Below are positions 1-8,866 of a DNA stretch of 64,000 nucleotides, piece after piece. Location: NCBI GenBank assembly GCA_016712175.1, contig JADJRQ010000002.1, forward strand, positions 406,967 through 470,966, read 5' to 3'. A program made the position numbers and the translations under genes. Below the pieces are notes generated by a model, which worked only from the letters and a program-made list of their open reading frames with translations, searched no databases and had not been told where the DNA came from. This DNA comes from Solirubrobacterales bacterium. GTDB lineage: Bacteria > Actinomycetota > Thermoleophilia > Solirubrobacterales > 70-9. Position 1 is the first letter of the stretch, and each line of letters begins with the position of its first letter.

Positions 1-2
1 AC

Positions 3-326
3 ACGATGGACCCCGACAACCAGGTGCCTGGCGGGCTGTTTGCCGCACTCCAGGTCAACAAGGCCGACGAGAAGAAAGTCCTCGCGAACTTCTCGACTTA
101 CGAAAAGGTCCGCAACGGACTCGAGGAGACCTCCCTGACGAAGCACTACGAGCGGCTCACCTTCGCCGTGACAGGAATCAAAGACACCTACGCCGGCAAA
201 TCGCTCAGCTATATCGCCGGGGAAAAACGCAACGACATCATCTGGCTCGGCGGGTACCTGTTTCTCCTGTCCGGCCTCATGTTCTCGGGGCTCAGACAAG
301 AACGCAAAACTCGAAAGGTAACGTGA
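3..326 (+). CDS. C-terminal end of an unknown membrane-anchored protein (partial)
   Basis: The reading frame is already open at the left edge, so the ATG at 6 may be internal and the gene probably begins outside the window. The visible 106 residues are hydrophilic and charged for about 75 residues, followed by one hydrophobic segment (near residues 78-95) and a short basic tail (RQERKTRK). This suggests an extracytoplasmic domain anchored by a C-terminal helix with the positive tail inside. Its stop overlaps the start of the next lipoprotein gene (TGATG), so the two are probably co-transcribed. I do not recognise the family. Confidence 0.5.
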   Translation, partial: TMDPDNQVPGGLFAALQVNKADEKKVLANFSTYEKVRNGLEETSLTKHYERLTFAVTGIKDTYAGKSLSYIAGEKRNDIIWLGGYLFLLSGLMFSGLRQERKTRKVT

Positions 327-916
327 TGAAGAAGACAACAATAAGAATCCTGATTGGGACGCTTGCCGTGGCGAGTGTCGCGGCGTTTTCCGCAGGTTGT
401 GGCGGCAGTGGGACCACGAACGGCGCTCCGACGACCGCGGCGACCGGTGGAGGTGGCACGACATCCGGGTCACAGGTGTTGCCCGTCTCGAAGAACCCGA
501 TATCCAACAAGTCGACGGTTCCCGGACTTGCGGTTACCAAAGCTCTGGTCGAGAACAACGTCTCCGCCGATACGGGCAAACCGGTCGACGATCACCTAGA
601 GATAGCGATCATGAACGGCACGAACAGGAAGCTGGCCGATTTTGTTGTCTACTACACGGTAAGCGATCCCAGCCAGGGCACCTCGGAGGGATACTTCACA
701 AAGCTCGCCGGTTTCACCGTCGCCCCGGGCGCGACTCGCGTCGCCCACTTCGACAATTCCGGTGACCCCGACCACTACCCGATCAATGAATTCGGTCTGT
801 TCACGACCGACAAGAACGCGCTCGTCGTCGCGGGTGTGGTGAGCTCGCCAGGGGTCAAGCCCGCCGACTTCAAGGTCAACAAGGATTCCGGCGGTGCCGA
901 GGCGGGGGTCGAATGA
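323..916 (+). CDS. Putative secreted lipoprotein, unknown function
   Basis: This 197-residue protein starts with a lysine-rich n-region and a hydrophobic core that ends in a lipobox (FSAGC), so it is predicted to be a lipid-anchored extracytoplasmic protein. A Gly/Thr/Ser-rich linker follows, then a beta-rich domain (about residues 60-180) resembling FxLYD/DUF4352-like extracellular domains in general character, although I cannot assign it. The start is GTG at 323 or ATG at 326; the ATG overlaps the upstream stop and either keeps the signal peptide. It lies just upstream of two two-component systems and could be an envelope sensor partner, but that is a guess from position only. Confidence 0.65.
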   Translation: MMKKTTIRILIGTLAVASVAAFSAGCGGSGTTNGAPTTAATGGGGTTSGSQVLPVSKNPISNKSTVPGLAVTKALVENNVSADTGKPVDDHLEIAIMNGTNRKLADFVVYYTVSDPSQGTSEGYFTKLAGFTVAPGATRVAHFDNSGDPDHYPINEFGLFTTDKNALVVAGVVSSPGVKPADFKVNKDSGGAEAGVE

Positions 917-1081
917 ACTCGGCGAATCTATGGTTCCACTGATCGTTCCTTCAGTCAGCCAAGCGTTGTTCCCGAAACCGGGCCACCCACCGGCACGACG
1001 GAGGTTCGGGATGCGACGTTTTCCCTGGCCTGCAGAGTGAGGATCCAACGTCCGTACACGCCCTACCTATAGCTTCGGTCG

Positions 1082-1762
1082 ATGAGCCAAGGCAACCTTC
1101 TAGTCGTAGAGGATGATCAGGCGATCGGCCGGGGACTGGTTCGGGTGCTTGAAAGCCAGGGCTATGCGGTTACCTGGTTGCGCTCGGGGCGACCAGCACT
1201 GGCCGCCGCCGGCCCCGACTTTCCCTTGGTGATCCTCGACCTCGGACTCCCGGATATCGACGGAATCGAGGTCTGTCGAAAACTTCGGATGTCTCATCCG
1301 GAAATTGCGATATTGATACTCAGTGCCCGCGATCAAGAGCTCGATATCGTCGCCGGTCTCGACGCCGGCGCAGACGACTATCTCGTAAAACCGTTTCGTC
1401 TGGCTGAACTGCTGGCGAGACTACGAACACACCTGCGCCGGGTCGAAACAGCAGACAGAACAGAGCTTGCCCGGGAACCCGTGGAGGCCGGCGATTTGCG
1501 AGTTGACTCGGCTTCGAGACAGGCATGGAGAGGCGACCAGGCGCTAAATCTTCGCCCAAAGGAATTCGACCTTCTCAACCTTCTTGTCTCCGAAGCGGGC
1601 AGGGCGGTAACTCGCCAGCGGATCATGACCGAAATATGGGATACAGAGTGGATGGGTTCCACCAAGACACTCGATACCCACATCCACTCACTGAGGAGAG
1701 AAATAGGACCAGACAGGCTGACGACGCTCCGCGGAATCGGCTATCGCCTGGACGTAGAATGA
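1082..1762 (+). CDS. OmpR/PhoB-family response regulator
   Basis: This 226-residue protein has an N-terminal receiver domain (residues 1-120) with the acidic pair ED-D near residues 10-12, the phospho-acceptor Asp53 in VILDLGLPD and the conserved Lys of the VKPF motif. A C-terminal winged-helix DNA-binding domain (about 130-226) ends in the typical RGIGYRLD. It is the DNA-binding output of the system whose kinase follows immediately: its stop overlaps the kinase start as ATGA, so the pair is translationally coupled. The signal and target genes cannot be read from the sequence. Confidence 0.93.
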   Translation: MSQGNLLVVEDDQAIGRGLVRVLESQGYAVTWLRSGRPALAAAGPDFPLVILDLGLPDIDGIEVCRKLRMSHPEIAILILSARDQELDIVAGLDAGADDYLVKPFRLAELLARLRTHLRRVETADRTELAREPVEAGDLRVDSASRQAWRGDQALNLRPKEFDLLNLLVSEAGRAVTRQRIMTEIWDTEWMGSTKTLDTHIHSLRREIGPDRLTTLRGIGYRLDVE

Positions 1763-3003
1763 GGTACCGGCTGGTGGTCGCGATTGCCGGGGTAGCGGCG
1801 ATGGCTGTTGTGTTGTTCGCCGTTCCTCTGGGATTCGTTTTGAATCAGACATACCGGGATCAGGAACTGCTCAAGCTTCAGCGAGATGCCGTTGAAGCAA
1901 CCCGTTCGGTTGACATCTCCGGACAGGGCGGAGATCCGATCGAACTTCCAGCTTCGACGGACCGTCTGACTGTCTACGGGAGCAGGGGACAGGAACTCGC
2001 CGGTCAGGGGTTACCCGCGACCTCAGCCCAGGCGCGCACAGCTTTTCGCGAAGCCAGGATCGTCACTGGCAGCGGAGACGGACAGTTCTCGGTCGCCGTG
2101 CCCCTGCTCAACAACGAAAGGGTCGGGGGTGTGCTCGTCGCCGAACGAGATGACTCCGCAGTCGGTCTCCGGGAGCGCAATACCTGGCTGGCTCTGGTGG
2201 TATTCGCGGTCGGACTGGTCGCTCTGGCGACCATGGCGGCGCTGCTCATGGCCCGCCATCTGGCACGTCCGCTCGAACGGCTGGCCAAGGCAGCGGGAAA
2301 CGTGGACCGACGTGGGCTTATCGAAGGAATCCCACTCTCAGGAATTGGGGAACTCGATGCGATTGCTACGGCCCTCAGCCAGTCTGCCCGCAGACTTGAA
2401 GAGACTCTCGCGCGGGAGCGGACTTTCAGTGCCGATGCTTCCCATCAGATGAGGACACCTCTCGCCGCACTGAGAATAGAACTTGAGTCACTGCAGCTTG
2501 AAGAACAGCCGCCGGAGCAAGTCGAAGCAGCTATCCAGCAGGTCGACCGACTTCAGAACACGATCGACACCCTCTTGATGGTGGCCCGCGATATGCCGCG
2601 CGGAGATCGCGTCGCTGACCTCGTGAAGATTGTTGAACAGGTCAGGAAGGGCTGGGAAGCGAAGCTGGTTTCCGGTGAGCGATCGATTCGGGTCCCCTCC
2701 GCGGATTCCTTGGTCGCGGCCGCAGCTGATCCAGTAGTTGTGGACCAGGTTCTCTACGTGCTCGTCGAAAACGCGGTGCGACATGGATCGGGACAGGTGA
2801 CGATTACCGTTCGTGAAATCGCAGGCTGGGCTGCGATCGATGTAGCCGATGAAGGCCCGGGATTTGCGGGCGACCCTGAGCGGGCGTTCGGCCGTGGCAA
2901 GTCCTCCGACGACGGTCACGGGATCGGCCTGGCGCTCGCACGCTCCCTCGCAGAAGCCGAGGGGGGAGTCTCAGGGTCACGGCGGCGGGTCCCGGCCCGG
3001 TAG
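1759..3003 (+). CDS. Two-component sensor histidine kinase (C-terminus frameshifted)
   Basis: A membrane kinase partner of the preceding regulator. The start is ATG 1759 (ATGA overlap). TM1 is near residues 5-28, followed by an extracytoplasmic sensor region, TM2 near 142-166, HAMP, HisKA with His229 (ASHQMRTPL), and HATPase with N-box VENAVRHG and G1 DEGPGF. The annotated frame ends in an atypical basic tail at 3003. Restoring one G in the G run at 2961-2966 gives a canonical HATPase end (SLRVTAAGPG...VVTLLLPAPE) with a stop at 3045-3047. The last about 14 codons as written are therefore out of frame; a sequencing indel is the simplest explanation. Confidence 0.9.
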   Translation: MRYRLVVAIAGVAAMAVVLFAVPLGFVLNQTYRDQELLKLQRDAVEATRSVDISGQGGDPIELPASTDRLTVYGSRGQELAGQGLPATSAQARTAFREARIVTGSGDGQFSVAVPLLNNERVGGVLVAERDDSAVGLRERNTWLALVVFAVGLVALATMAALLMARHLARPLERLAKAAGNVDRRGLIEGIPLSGIGELDAIATALSQSARRLEETLARERTFSADASHQMRTPLAALRIELESLQLEEQPPEQVEAAIQQVDRLQNTIDTLLMVARDMPRGDRVADLVKIVEQVRKGWEAKLVSGERSIRVPSADSLVAAAADPVVVDQVLYVLVENAVRHGSGQVTITVREIAGWAAIDVADEGPGFAGDPERAFGRGKSSDDGHGIGLALARSLAEAEGGVSGSRRRVPAR

Positions 3004-3080
3004 TCACTCTGCTGCTACCGGCGCCTGAGTCCACCCGTGATCTCTAACCGGATTCCAATCTTGGGTTGGACAATTGCACC

Positions 3081-3761
3081 ATGAGGATCTTGGTAGTTGA
3101 AGATCAGGCAAAAATGGCAAGGTTGCTCCGTCGTGGCCTCGAGTCGGAGGGTTTCGCGACGGACCATTCCGAATCAGGCGAAGACGCGCAGTGGATGGCG
3201 ACTTCGACGGAATACGGCTGCATCGTCCTGGATGTGATGTTGCCGGGCATAGACGGATTCGAGACCTGTTCCCGCTTGCGCGAAAGCGGGGTCCGGGCTC
3301 CGGTTCTCATGCTCACTGCCCGCGATTCAGTTGAAGATCGGGTCACCGGCCTGGACAGAGGCGCGGACGACTACCTGACCAAGCCCTTCTCGTACCCCGA
3401 GCTCTTTGCCCGGGTCAGAGCGTTGGTGCGCCGTGGGCCGGTCGAACGTCCGGTCGTACTGGAAGCGGGTGGGATCCGCCTGGATCCCAACCAGCGGCGT
3501 GCGTGGCGCAACGAAGTGGAAATCGAACTGACCGCCAAGGAGTTTTCGCTCCTGGAGGCATTCATGCGCCGGCCGGGAGACGTGCTGACCCGCTTCGAAT
3601 TGCTGGAGAACTCGTGGGATGGCGGCTATGAGAATCGCTCGAACGTGGTCAACGTCTACATCAACTACCTCCGGAGCAAGATCGACGTACCTTTCGGAAC
3701 CGATTCGATCGAGACCGTCCGCGGTGTCGGGTACCGATTCACGGATAGTGGCTCATGTTGA
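3081..3761 (+). CDS. OmpR/PhoB-family response regulator
   Basis: The second regulator of the tandem pair. The receiver domain carries Asp51 (IVLDVMLPG) and the TKPF lysine; the winged-helix domain ends with the typical RGVGYRF. I chose ATG 3081 (MRILVVEDQ), the normal start for the family, over an in-frame TTG at 3066. The gene overlaps the following kinase by 7 nt. It is of the same family as the regulator at 1082 but clearly divergent from it, so the two systems are not a recent duplication. Confidence 0.93.
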   Translation: MRILVVEDQAKMARLLRRGLESEGFATDHSESGEDAQWMATSTEYGCIVLDVMLPGIDGFETCSRLRESGVRAPVLMLTARDSVEDRVTGLDRGADDYLTKPFSYPELFARVRALVRRGPVERPVVLEAGGIRLDPNQRRAWRNEVEIELTAKEFSLLEAFMRRPGDVLTRFELLENSWDGGYENRSNVVNVYINYLRSKIDVPFGTDSIETVRGVGYRFTDSGSC

Positions 3762-5167
3762 ACCGTGTGCCGGTCCGGATCAGGCTGGCTGCGGGTTTCG
3801 CCGCGGGGCTCGCAGTGGTGCTCATCGCCGCGGGCGCGTTTCTTTATTTCGAGGTCGCGGGCAATCTTGAAGAAACGATGTCCGCAAATCTGGCATCTCG
3901 AGCGGACGAGGCTCGCAGTCTGCTGGAAGCTTCAGGCGAGCGGGGAATTGATCTCGGCGGAGTTAGATCGGGAGACGAAGAAACCACGTTCGCGCAAGTG
4001 ATCGGTCCCGACGGCGGGGTTATCGAATCAACCCTTCCCGAGCAAGCGCAGCTGCTCAGTCCGAAACAGCTCGCAGCCGCTTCTATCGGACCGACGTCGC
4101 TGGGAACCCTTCGAGTGGAAGGGATCGAGGGAAAAAGCCGGGCGGTCGCCTGGCCGGCGGGAGGAGCCATCGTGGTTGTGGGTGCTTCGACTGTTGATCA
4201 AGAAGAGACACTGCTTGGAATTCGCCGAGCTTTCCTCCTGGGCGGTCCGATCGCACTGCTGCTCGCGACGCTGATCGGCTACCTGCTGGGATCGAGGGCA
4301 CTTCAACCAGTCGAGTCGATGCGTTTACGCGCTCGTGAGATCACTCTGGATGACGCTGACGATCGCCTGCCGGTTCCGGCCGCACGAGATGAACTCCAGA
4401 GCCTGGCCGTGACCCTCAACCAAATGCTCGACCGCGTAGATGTCGCCCTCCAACGGGAACGGGTGTTCCTGTCGGACGCGAGCCACGAGCTTCGCACGCC
4501 GCTGGCGATCCTTAAGTCCGAAATCGAACTCGTCCGGCGTACCGGGGGGACCCAGGCTGACCTGATGACCGCCCTTGGTTCGGCTGCCGAAGAGGTGGAC
4601 CACCTAGTCCTGCTCGCCGAGAATCTCCTCGTCATCGCGAGAGCGGAGCAGGGAGAGCTCCCCCTGAAGAGGGAGCAGGTGAGCGTTGTTTCGGTTCTTC
4701 GAAAGGTCCAGTCGAGGTTCGAACAGCTCTCGGTCGATACAGGCCGGCCCATACTGGTTGAAGGGTCCGCTTCGGAGATGTACTCGCTTGATCGACTTCG
4801 AGTTGAACAGGCTTTGGGCAACCTCGTAGACAATGCCATGCGCCACGGATCCGGTCCGGTGACACTCGGGGTATTGCGAGAAGGTCACGAACTGCACATC
4901 TATGTGCGGGACACGGGTTCGGGATTTCCCGAAGCCTTCAAATCCCAGGCGTTCGGAAGATTCACGCAGGCGAATCCCGGCCGAGGAGAAAGCGGCGCAG
5001 GGCTTGGACTTGCCATCGTTCAGGTAATTGTCCGTGCGCACGGAGGGCAAGTGGAGATCGTCGACGACGGCCACGAATGGACGGAGCTCAGACTGAGCTT
5101 CGAGTACCCGGGGGTCGCAATCGCTGAGTCAGAAGTTCAGCGCGCCCGACAGGATTCGAACCAGTGA
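3755..5167 (+). CDS. Two-component sensor histidine kinase
   Basis: A 470-residue membrane sensor kinase. TM1 is near residues 9-32, an extracytoplasmic domain of about 120 residues follows, then TM2 near 160-182, HAMP, HisKA with His244 (ASHELRTPL), and HATPase (N-box VDNAMRHGS, G1 DTGSGF, G2 GAGLGLAI). The catalytic domain ends naturally near LRLSFEYP. The last nine codons are antisense to a tRNA-Arg 3' fragment (5141-5187). The extreme C-terminus therefore overlaps the chromosomal attachment site of the element to the right and may have been altered by integration. Confidence 0.92.
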   Translation: MLNRVPVRIRLAAGFAAGLAVVLIAAGAFLYFEVAGNLEETMSANLASRADEARSLLEASGERGIDLGGVRSGDEETTFAQVIGPDGGVIESTLPEQAQLLSPKQLAAASIGPTSLGTLRVEGIEGKSRAVAWPAGGAIVVVGASTVDQEETLLGIRRAFLLGGPIALLLATLIGYLLGSRALQPVESMRLRAREITLDDADDRLPVPAARDELQSLAVTLNQMLDRVDVALQRERVFLSDASHELRTPLAILKSEIELVRRTGGTQADLMTALGSAAEEVDHLVLLAENLLVIARAEQGELPLKREQVSVVSVLRKVQSRFEQLSVDTGRPILVEGSASEMYSLDRLRVEQALGNLVDNAMRHGSGPVTLGVLREGHELHIYVRDTGSGFPEAFKSQAFGRFTQANPGRGESGAGLGLAIVQVIVRAHGGQVEIVDDGHEWTELRLSFEYPGVAIAESEVQRARQDSNQ

Positions 5168-5187
5168 CCTTCGGTTTCGTAGACCGA
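5141..5187 (-). other. tRNA-Arg(ACG) 3' fragment; probable attachment site (att) of the 5.2-11.6 kb element
   Basis: On the minus strand this segment reads as the 3' part of a tRNA. An anticodon stem-loop (stem TCGGT/ACCGA, loop CTACGAA, anticodon ACG) is followed by a 5-nt variable region, a T arm with loop TTCGAAT, and acceptor strand CGGGCGC plus discriminator G. Upstream (higher coordinates) no D arm or 5' acceptor strand can be found, so it is a fragment and not a gene. The T stem has one T-T mismatch. Such 3' tRNA remnants are typical integration footprints of tyrosine integrases; here the integrase lies 4.5 kb to the right. Confidence 0.72.
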
Positions 5188-5513
5188 GACCATCCCGCGT
5201 TCATTTCCAGGGGTTCCGCACACTTGACGCGACACAATCCGCGCTGCTTCGATTCGGGACCTGCTCACCAGTCCGCAGAAACCGCCGTGCGGCTACTTCG
5301 ATGTCGAGATGCCCGGCCACACTTCCCGCTCGTGGTCCGAGTCGGAGACACTCGGCAGGAGGGCACTAGGCGCGATGTATGGAGGCCTTCTTCTAAGGAC
5401 TTGACGCTCATCCGGAAATCCGGACGCATTTGACAAGGCCTCACCCTGAACTGAACGTAAGCATCGCCCGTTTCAGCGCGCTCTGATGCGGACACGGCCA
5501 CCGCTGCCTCGAG
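5188..5513. other. Intergenic left end of the integrated element, no gene seen
   Basis: About 325 bp between the att fragment and the first element gene. There is no convincing reading frame with typical codon use. Around 5410-5430 there are two closely spaced copies of the self-complementary hexamer TCCGGA. Arm-type integrase sites or an element terminator could lie here, but I cannot identify them. Confidence 0.4.
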
Positions 5514-6218
5514 CTATCTGCGGTTCCCGCTGTCCCGCTTGAGATCACCGGCGGGCGGCGCACGCTGTGGTCCGACGCCCGCCGATACGACCTGGCGCTC
5601 AACAGACTGTTCTTCCCGAACACGAGCTTGGATTGCCGCGCGCGCAGCGTCAGATGTCGGCGCGGGACTCGATTCCACTCCGTCGGTGAGCGCACGAATG
5701 TGATGGGCGACAACCCCTCGGACGGCAGCGTCCCGCGGCAGACCAAGGTCGTCGCAGATCGAACCGAGCGCGCCAGCGATTGCCTGCCCTTGAGCTTCAG
5801 CCAACCTCACCGCACGCTCATCCGCGAGCGCTGACGCTCGCTCAAGCGCAGCGCTCTTGTCAAGCAAGATCGCAAGCGTAAGGGCGGCATCCTTAGCGTC
5901 TCGTTCAGCCCGAGCACCTCCTTCACCAAGTAGCTCACGAACCCGAACTAGCGCTTGCCGTGCCGCAGTCCAGATCTCGCTGGCTGCTTCGCGCTTTTGA
6001 TGCTCGCATTCGACCGCGTCGGCGTCGCCTGACGGCTTGGGGTGACCTGCCCCGTGCCGCCAACGCCTGATCGTGCCCGCAGGGATGTGCGTTCTTCGCG
6101 CGGCCTCGGCTGCCCCATGGCGCTCAGCGAGTTCGAGCGCCTGTTCGCGCGTTTCCGGGTCGTACCGCCGAGTGATGCCATTCACCTGTGGCTTGTCGGA
6201 CTTAGCGCTCACATGCAC
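5514..6218 (-). CDS. Helix-turn-helix protein, candidate small-terminase-like packaging protein
   Basis: A 234-residue protein. The N-terminal region (about residues 18-55) looks like a helix-turn-helix of the kind in small terminase subunits and transposase HTH domains (RYDPETREQALELAERHG...AGTIRRW). A long Ala/Arg/Glu-rich, probably helical or coiled-coil middle follows (about 75-150), then a low-complexity C-terminus. It is the distal gene of the leftward block of the element. In phage satellites this position often holds a small terminase homologue, which fits but does not prove that role. A regulatory DNA-binding protein is an alternative. Confidence 0.5.
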   Translation of the reverse strand: MHVSAKSDKPQVNGITRRYDPETREQALELAERHGAAEAARRTHIPAGTIRRWRHGAGHPKPSGDADAVECEHQKREAASEIWTAARQALVRVRELLGEGGARAERDAKDAALTLAILLDKSAALERASALADERAVRLAEAQGQAIAGALGSICDDLGLPRDAAVRGVVAHHIRALTDGVESSPAPTSDAARAAIQARVREEQSVERQVVSAGVGPQRAPPAGDLKRDSGNRR

Positions 6219-6755
6219 CCTCCTCGTGATTGAAGCTCGTTAGAACGGCCTCGAAAAAGTGAACATTTGCAGGGATTTCTCGGGTGACACCGGACGTCAT
6301 ATCCGATGACGCCGCACGTATCATTGACGAGCGCGCGCAGCAGGGCAACGCAATTGCAAGATCCTCGCGCGCGGGCGCGGGCGCGCGCGTTTTCGCGAAC
6401 ACATGCCACGAGAGTCCTTGCCGTTGACTTCGTCGACTACTCGCACTGGACCATTGGGCGCCTGGAACAAACTTCGTCCTCGTCAGGGCAAAGACGATGC
6501 TCGACATAACTGTTCGTGCCGGAGGTGTCGGATGTTTCGTGTATCTCGAGAAGGGACGGGGGCGGAGGTCTGCTTGACGGTTTCCCGTGTTCTTGTTCGG
6601 ATACTTGTTTTTACATTTTCCCCCTAAAAGATGATTCACACGTCCGACACAGGTGGTGACTCGGATTACCGACACCTGCGACACCTGCGACGCAGATGTG
6701 CGAACCACCTCCGTCTCGTCCGCAACCTCGATGGCGCGCGAATTCCTTGCCCGCA
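6219..6755. other. Long non-coding stretch inside the element
   Basis: About 540 bp with no convincing gene. Open frames exist on both strands, but their products are basic, low in hydrophobic structure and unlike known proteins. Near 6366-6392 there is an alternating GC/CG-rich tract (gcgcgggcgcgggcgcgcgc). AT-richer DNA lies at 6595-6640. A promoter for the 5514-6218 gene, or a replication or packaging site, could sit here; neither is demonstrated. Confidence 0.4.
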
Positions 6756-7935
6756 TCACAGGTATCGCGTCCATACGGCCTCGAAGTCGTCGCGGCCGTA
6801 TCCCTTCGCCGTGCCCCGCTCACGCCGTGCCACGCCCTTACGAGTTTTCGAGCCATCGGACGCGAGACGCACCGTCTTGGACTTGATCCCGTATTCGCGC
6901 ACGAGCTTCGCGATGTCTCGAGCATCGATCGCCCGGCCGAAGTAAACCGCCCACGGAGCCTCATCAAGGGCTACCAGTTCTTCGATTAAGTCAGTCGTCG
7001 AGATGGAGACCTGTCGCTCGCCCCTTGATTTATCACGCCTCCCGAATATGAGTTTCACGTCATTGAGCAACCGTTCACTCAGAGATCCCTGCTCGTCGAG
7101 ACGCTCACCGGTTAGTAGCTTGACAAGTGAATCTCTCGCTGACTGACCGTCGCCCATTGAGTCAGCGATTGCAACGAGAATCTCGCACCCCTCCTGCATC
7201 CTGTCGCTCAGTTCCGCGGGCATGGCAGGGCGAGCGGTGGCTACAGCCACCGCGTCCTGGGACTTCGCCCACGCGGCGAGCTGGATCCTGATCGCCTTGC
7301 CTTCGGGCTCCACGTCCCGGTGTATGAACCGTTCGACGCTTTCGTCGCCCGTCTTGCGCTCAAGCCTGATCGGGATTCCGCGGTCGGCGATCGTATCTGG
7401 GAGCGCCCCGATTCCTGCGAGCGCTTTCGCGCAGAACGTGGAGAACTCCACGATCTCTGAGTTTGCTCCGACGCAACGTGGGACCTTCGTCCCTCTGCGG
7501 TGCCCGGCATTCAGCAATGCCCTCAGGCCTTCGTGCCGCTCGGCGGTGCGCGGGTTGAAAGATCGTGTCGACCTCGTCCAGGAGCAGCGTCGGCGTGACA
7601 CTGTCGATGTGTCTGTACACAACAGCCTCAGATGGCAACACCGCAGGCCACGGCTGGAAGACGAGCACGCCGAGCGCGTCGAGCAACCTCGACTTGCCAC
7701 ATTGCTTTAGCGGACTGGAGATCAAAAGGTACGGCGTCTGCTCGATCGACTTGACGATGTACGTGTGGATCACCCAGAGGGTGACGACGAGAAACTGGTC
7801 GTCCGACATCACAAGGAACCGTCGGAGGAAGTCCTCAATGTCACCGATCAGTTCCATAGCGTCAACATCGACCGCAGGTGGGCTGCCGGGGCCCTCAAGT
7901 GCACCTTTGGCCATGATCCTGTCTCTCGTGCTCAT
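6756..7935 (-). pseudogene. DUF3631-type phage/plasmid ATPase (helicase-like), frameshifted
   Basis: Two minus-strand frames join into one protein of about 390 residues. The first part (start ATG 7935, overlapping the upstream stop as ATGA) carries a Walker A-like motif (SSPLKQCGKSRLLD) and Walker B (LLLDEVDTIF). The second continues with FNPRTAERHEGLRALLNAGH and the typical DUF3631 body and C-terminus. The frame breaks at the A run 7558-7560; removing one A restores it. DUF3631 proteins accompany prim-pol enzymes in mobile elements and probably act as replication ATPases/helicases. I list it as pseudogene because the frame is broken, but an assembly indel is likely. Confidence 0.72.
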
Positions 7936-8225
7936 CCGACGTACTGCTTGCTGCGCAGGGCGCCCTGAACTTCCCGGCGCACGCGTGAATAAGTCCACGG
8001 CCTGCTGGGGTCATAGTCATCGGCCATGATTAGGGCCTCGTACACGAGCCGACTGATCTCGTCGATGTTGTGCTCAGCGGGGTCGTCCCAAAGGGAATAA
8101 ACACTCCTAGCGATGTTCGGCCATTGAGGCCCGGGTATCCCGACGCCGCCGAAAACCCATTCGCGCACCTCGGAATCAACCGAGATTGCGGCGCGCGCTC
8201 GCGCGGCGCCCTTGCCTCGCCTCAA
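7932..8225 (-). CDS. Small element protein of unknown function
   Basis: A 97-residue soluble protein between the truncated prim-pol and the DUF3631 ATPase; its stop overlaps the ATPase start (ATGA), so it belongs to the replication operon. It has a basic Ala/Arg-rich N-terminus and an acidic centre. It could be a remnant of the C-terminal part of the neighbouring prim-pol gene, since that gene stops early just upstream, or an independent accessory protein. I see no recognised domain. Confidence 0.5.
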   Translation of the reverse strand: MRRGKGAARARAAISVDSEVREWVFGGVGIPGPQWPNIARSVYSLWDDPAEHNIDEISRLVYEALIMADDYDPSRPWTYSRVRREVQGALRSKQYVG

Positions 8226-8251
8226 TCCATCGCGGCCAGGCCGGGCCTTGA

Positions 8252-8569
8252 CTAATCGCAGCAGCCAGGCGGGAGCCTGAGCGATGACCTCGGATCGACA
8301 TCAAGAACGAGCAACCCGTTTCCCATCCTCCCGCCAATCCCGCCAGCCCACTTTTGCGTCGCCAACAAACTCTCAAGTTCTTCACAGCTCGAATAGGTCT
8401 TACTGCTGATTGGTGACCTGGACCAGCCTCTGATCATCGGGTGCTTGCCGGGCTGTTTACAGCCATCTCGATTGCAGGCGCATTCGCCGGAGTCCGTGAT
8501 GCCATAGAGCGGGAAGACGGGAATCGTCAGATTGACTTGCCTGCCTCCTCCCGGCAAATTAACGCTCAC
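8252..8569 (-). CDS. N-terminal part of a bifunctional DNA primase/polymerase (prim-pol), truncated
   Basis: The 105 residues match the start of the prim-pol domain found in plasmids, phages and satellites. A Cys/His-containing PVFPLYGITDSGECACNR segment is followed by GKHPMIRGW, a glycine-rich patch (GGIGGRMGNG) and the catalytic-type LLVLDVDPR acidic motif. The frame then stops after a short tail. Full prim-pol domains are about twice this length, so the rest is missing or lost through deletion or frameshift. It lies upstream of the DUF3631 ATPase, the usual partner. Activity as written is doubtful. Confidence 0.7.
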   Translation of the reverse strand: MSVNLPGGGRQVNLTIPVFPLYGITDSGECACNRDGCKQPGKHPMIRGWSRSPISSKTYSSCEELESLLATQKWAGGIGGRMGNGLLVLDVDPRSSLRLPPGCCD

Positions 8570-8629
8570 AGCTGATCCTGGCTTTTCGTGCTGGGAATTG
8601 ACGGTCTTCCCAGGCCGCTTCGTCGACGA

Positions 8630-8866
8630 TCACGTTTTCGCGCGCCATTCGGCCACCATCGTTCGAAGCACCTTCGCTGGAATGTCGGGAAGATCTTCGG
8701 CGTATTCACTGACTTCCGCGCCGTCGAAGCCAGGATCCGCGAGGCAGTCATGCGCTACGTCACCTCTTGGGGTGTCCTCGCTGGCAATGCTTCTGAGAAA
8801 GGCTTCGAAGCTCGTCACGTCACTCGGCCACTCGGTGCGGACTCGCAGGGGGTGACCCACTCCCAC
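8630..8866 (-). CDS. Small acidic element protein, unknown
   Basis: A 78-residue frame (GTG 8866 or a nearby downstream start) in the leftward operon of the element, overlapping the 3' end of the HTH gene at 8820. The C-terminal 60 residues are acidic and look like a real folded protein (EAFLRSIASEDTPRGD, VSEYAEDLPDIPAKVLR). No family is recognised. The location between excisionase-like and prim-pol genes suggests an early regulatory or replication accessory protein. Confidence 0.45.
   Translation of the reverse strand: MGVGHPLRVRTEWPSDVTSFEAFLRSIASEDTPRGDVAHDCLADPGFDGAEVSEYAEDLPDIPAKVLRTMVAEWRAKT

Noticed and set aside
2961..2966. G run in the histidine kinase as a phase-variation switch
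   Set aside because: Similar one-base breaks occur in many unrelated genes including short runs, which fits sequencing error better than contingency loci.
6202..6774. 190-codon minus-strand frame in the element spacer
   Set aside because: Overlaps both flanking genes, basic low-complexity product, no homologous look; treated as non-coding.
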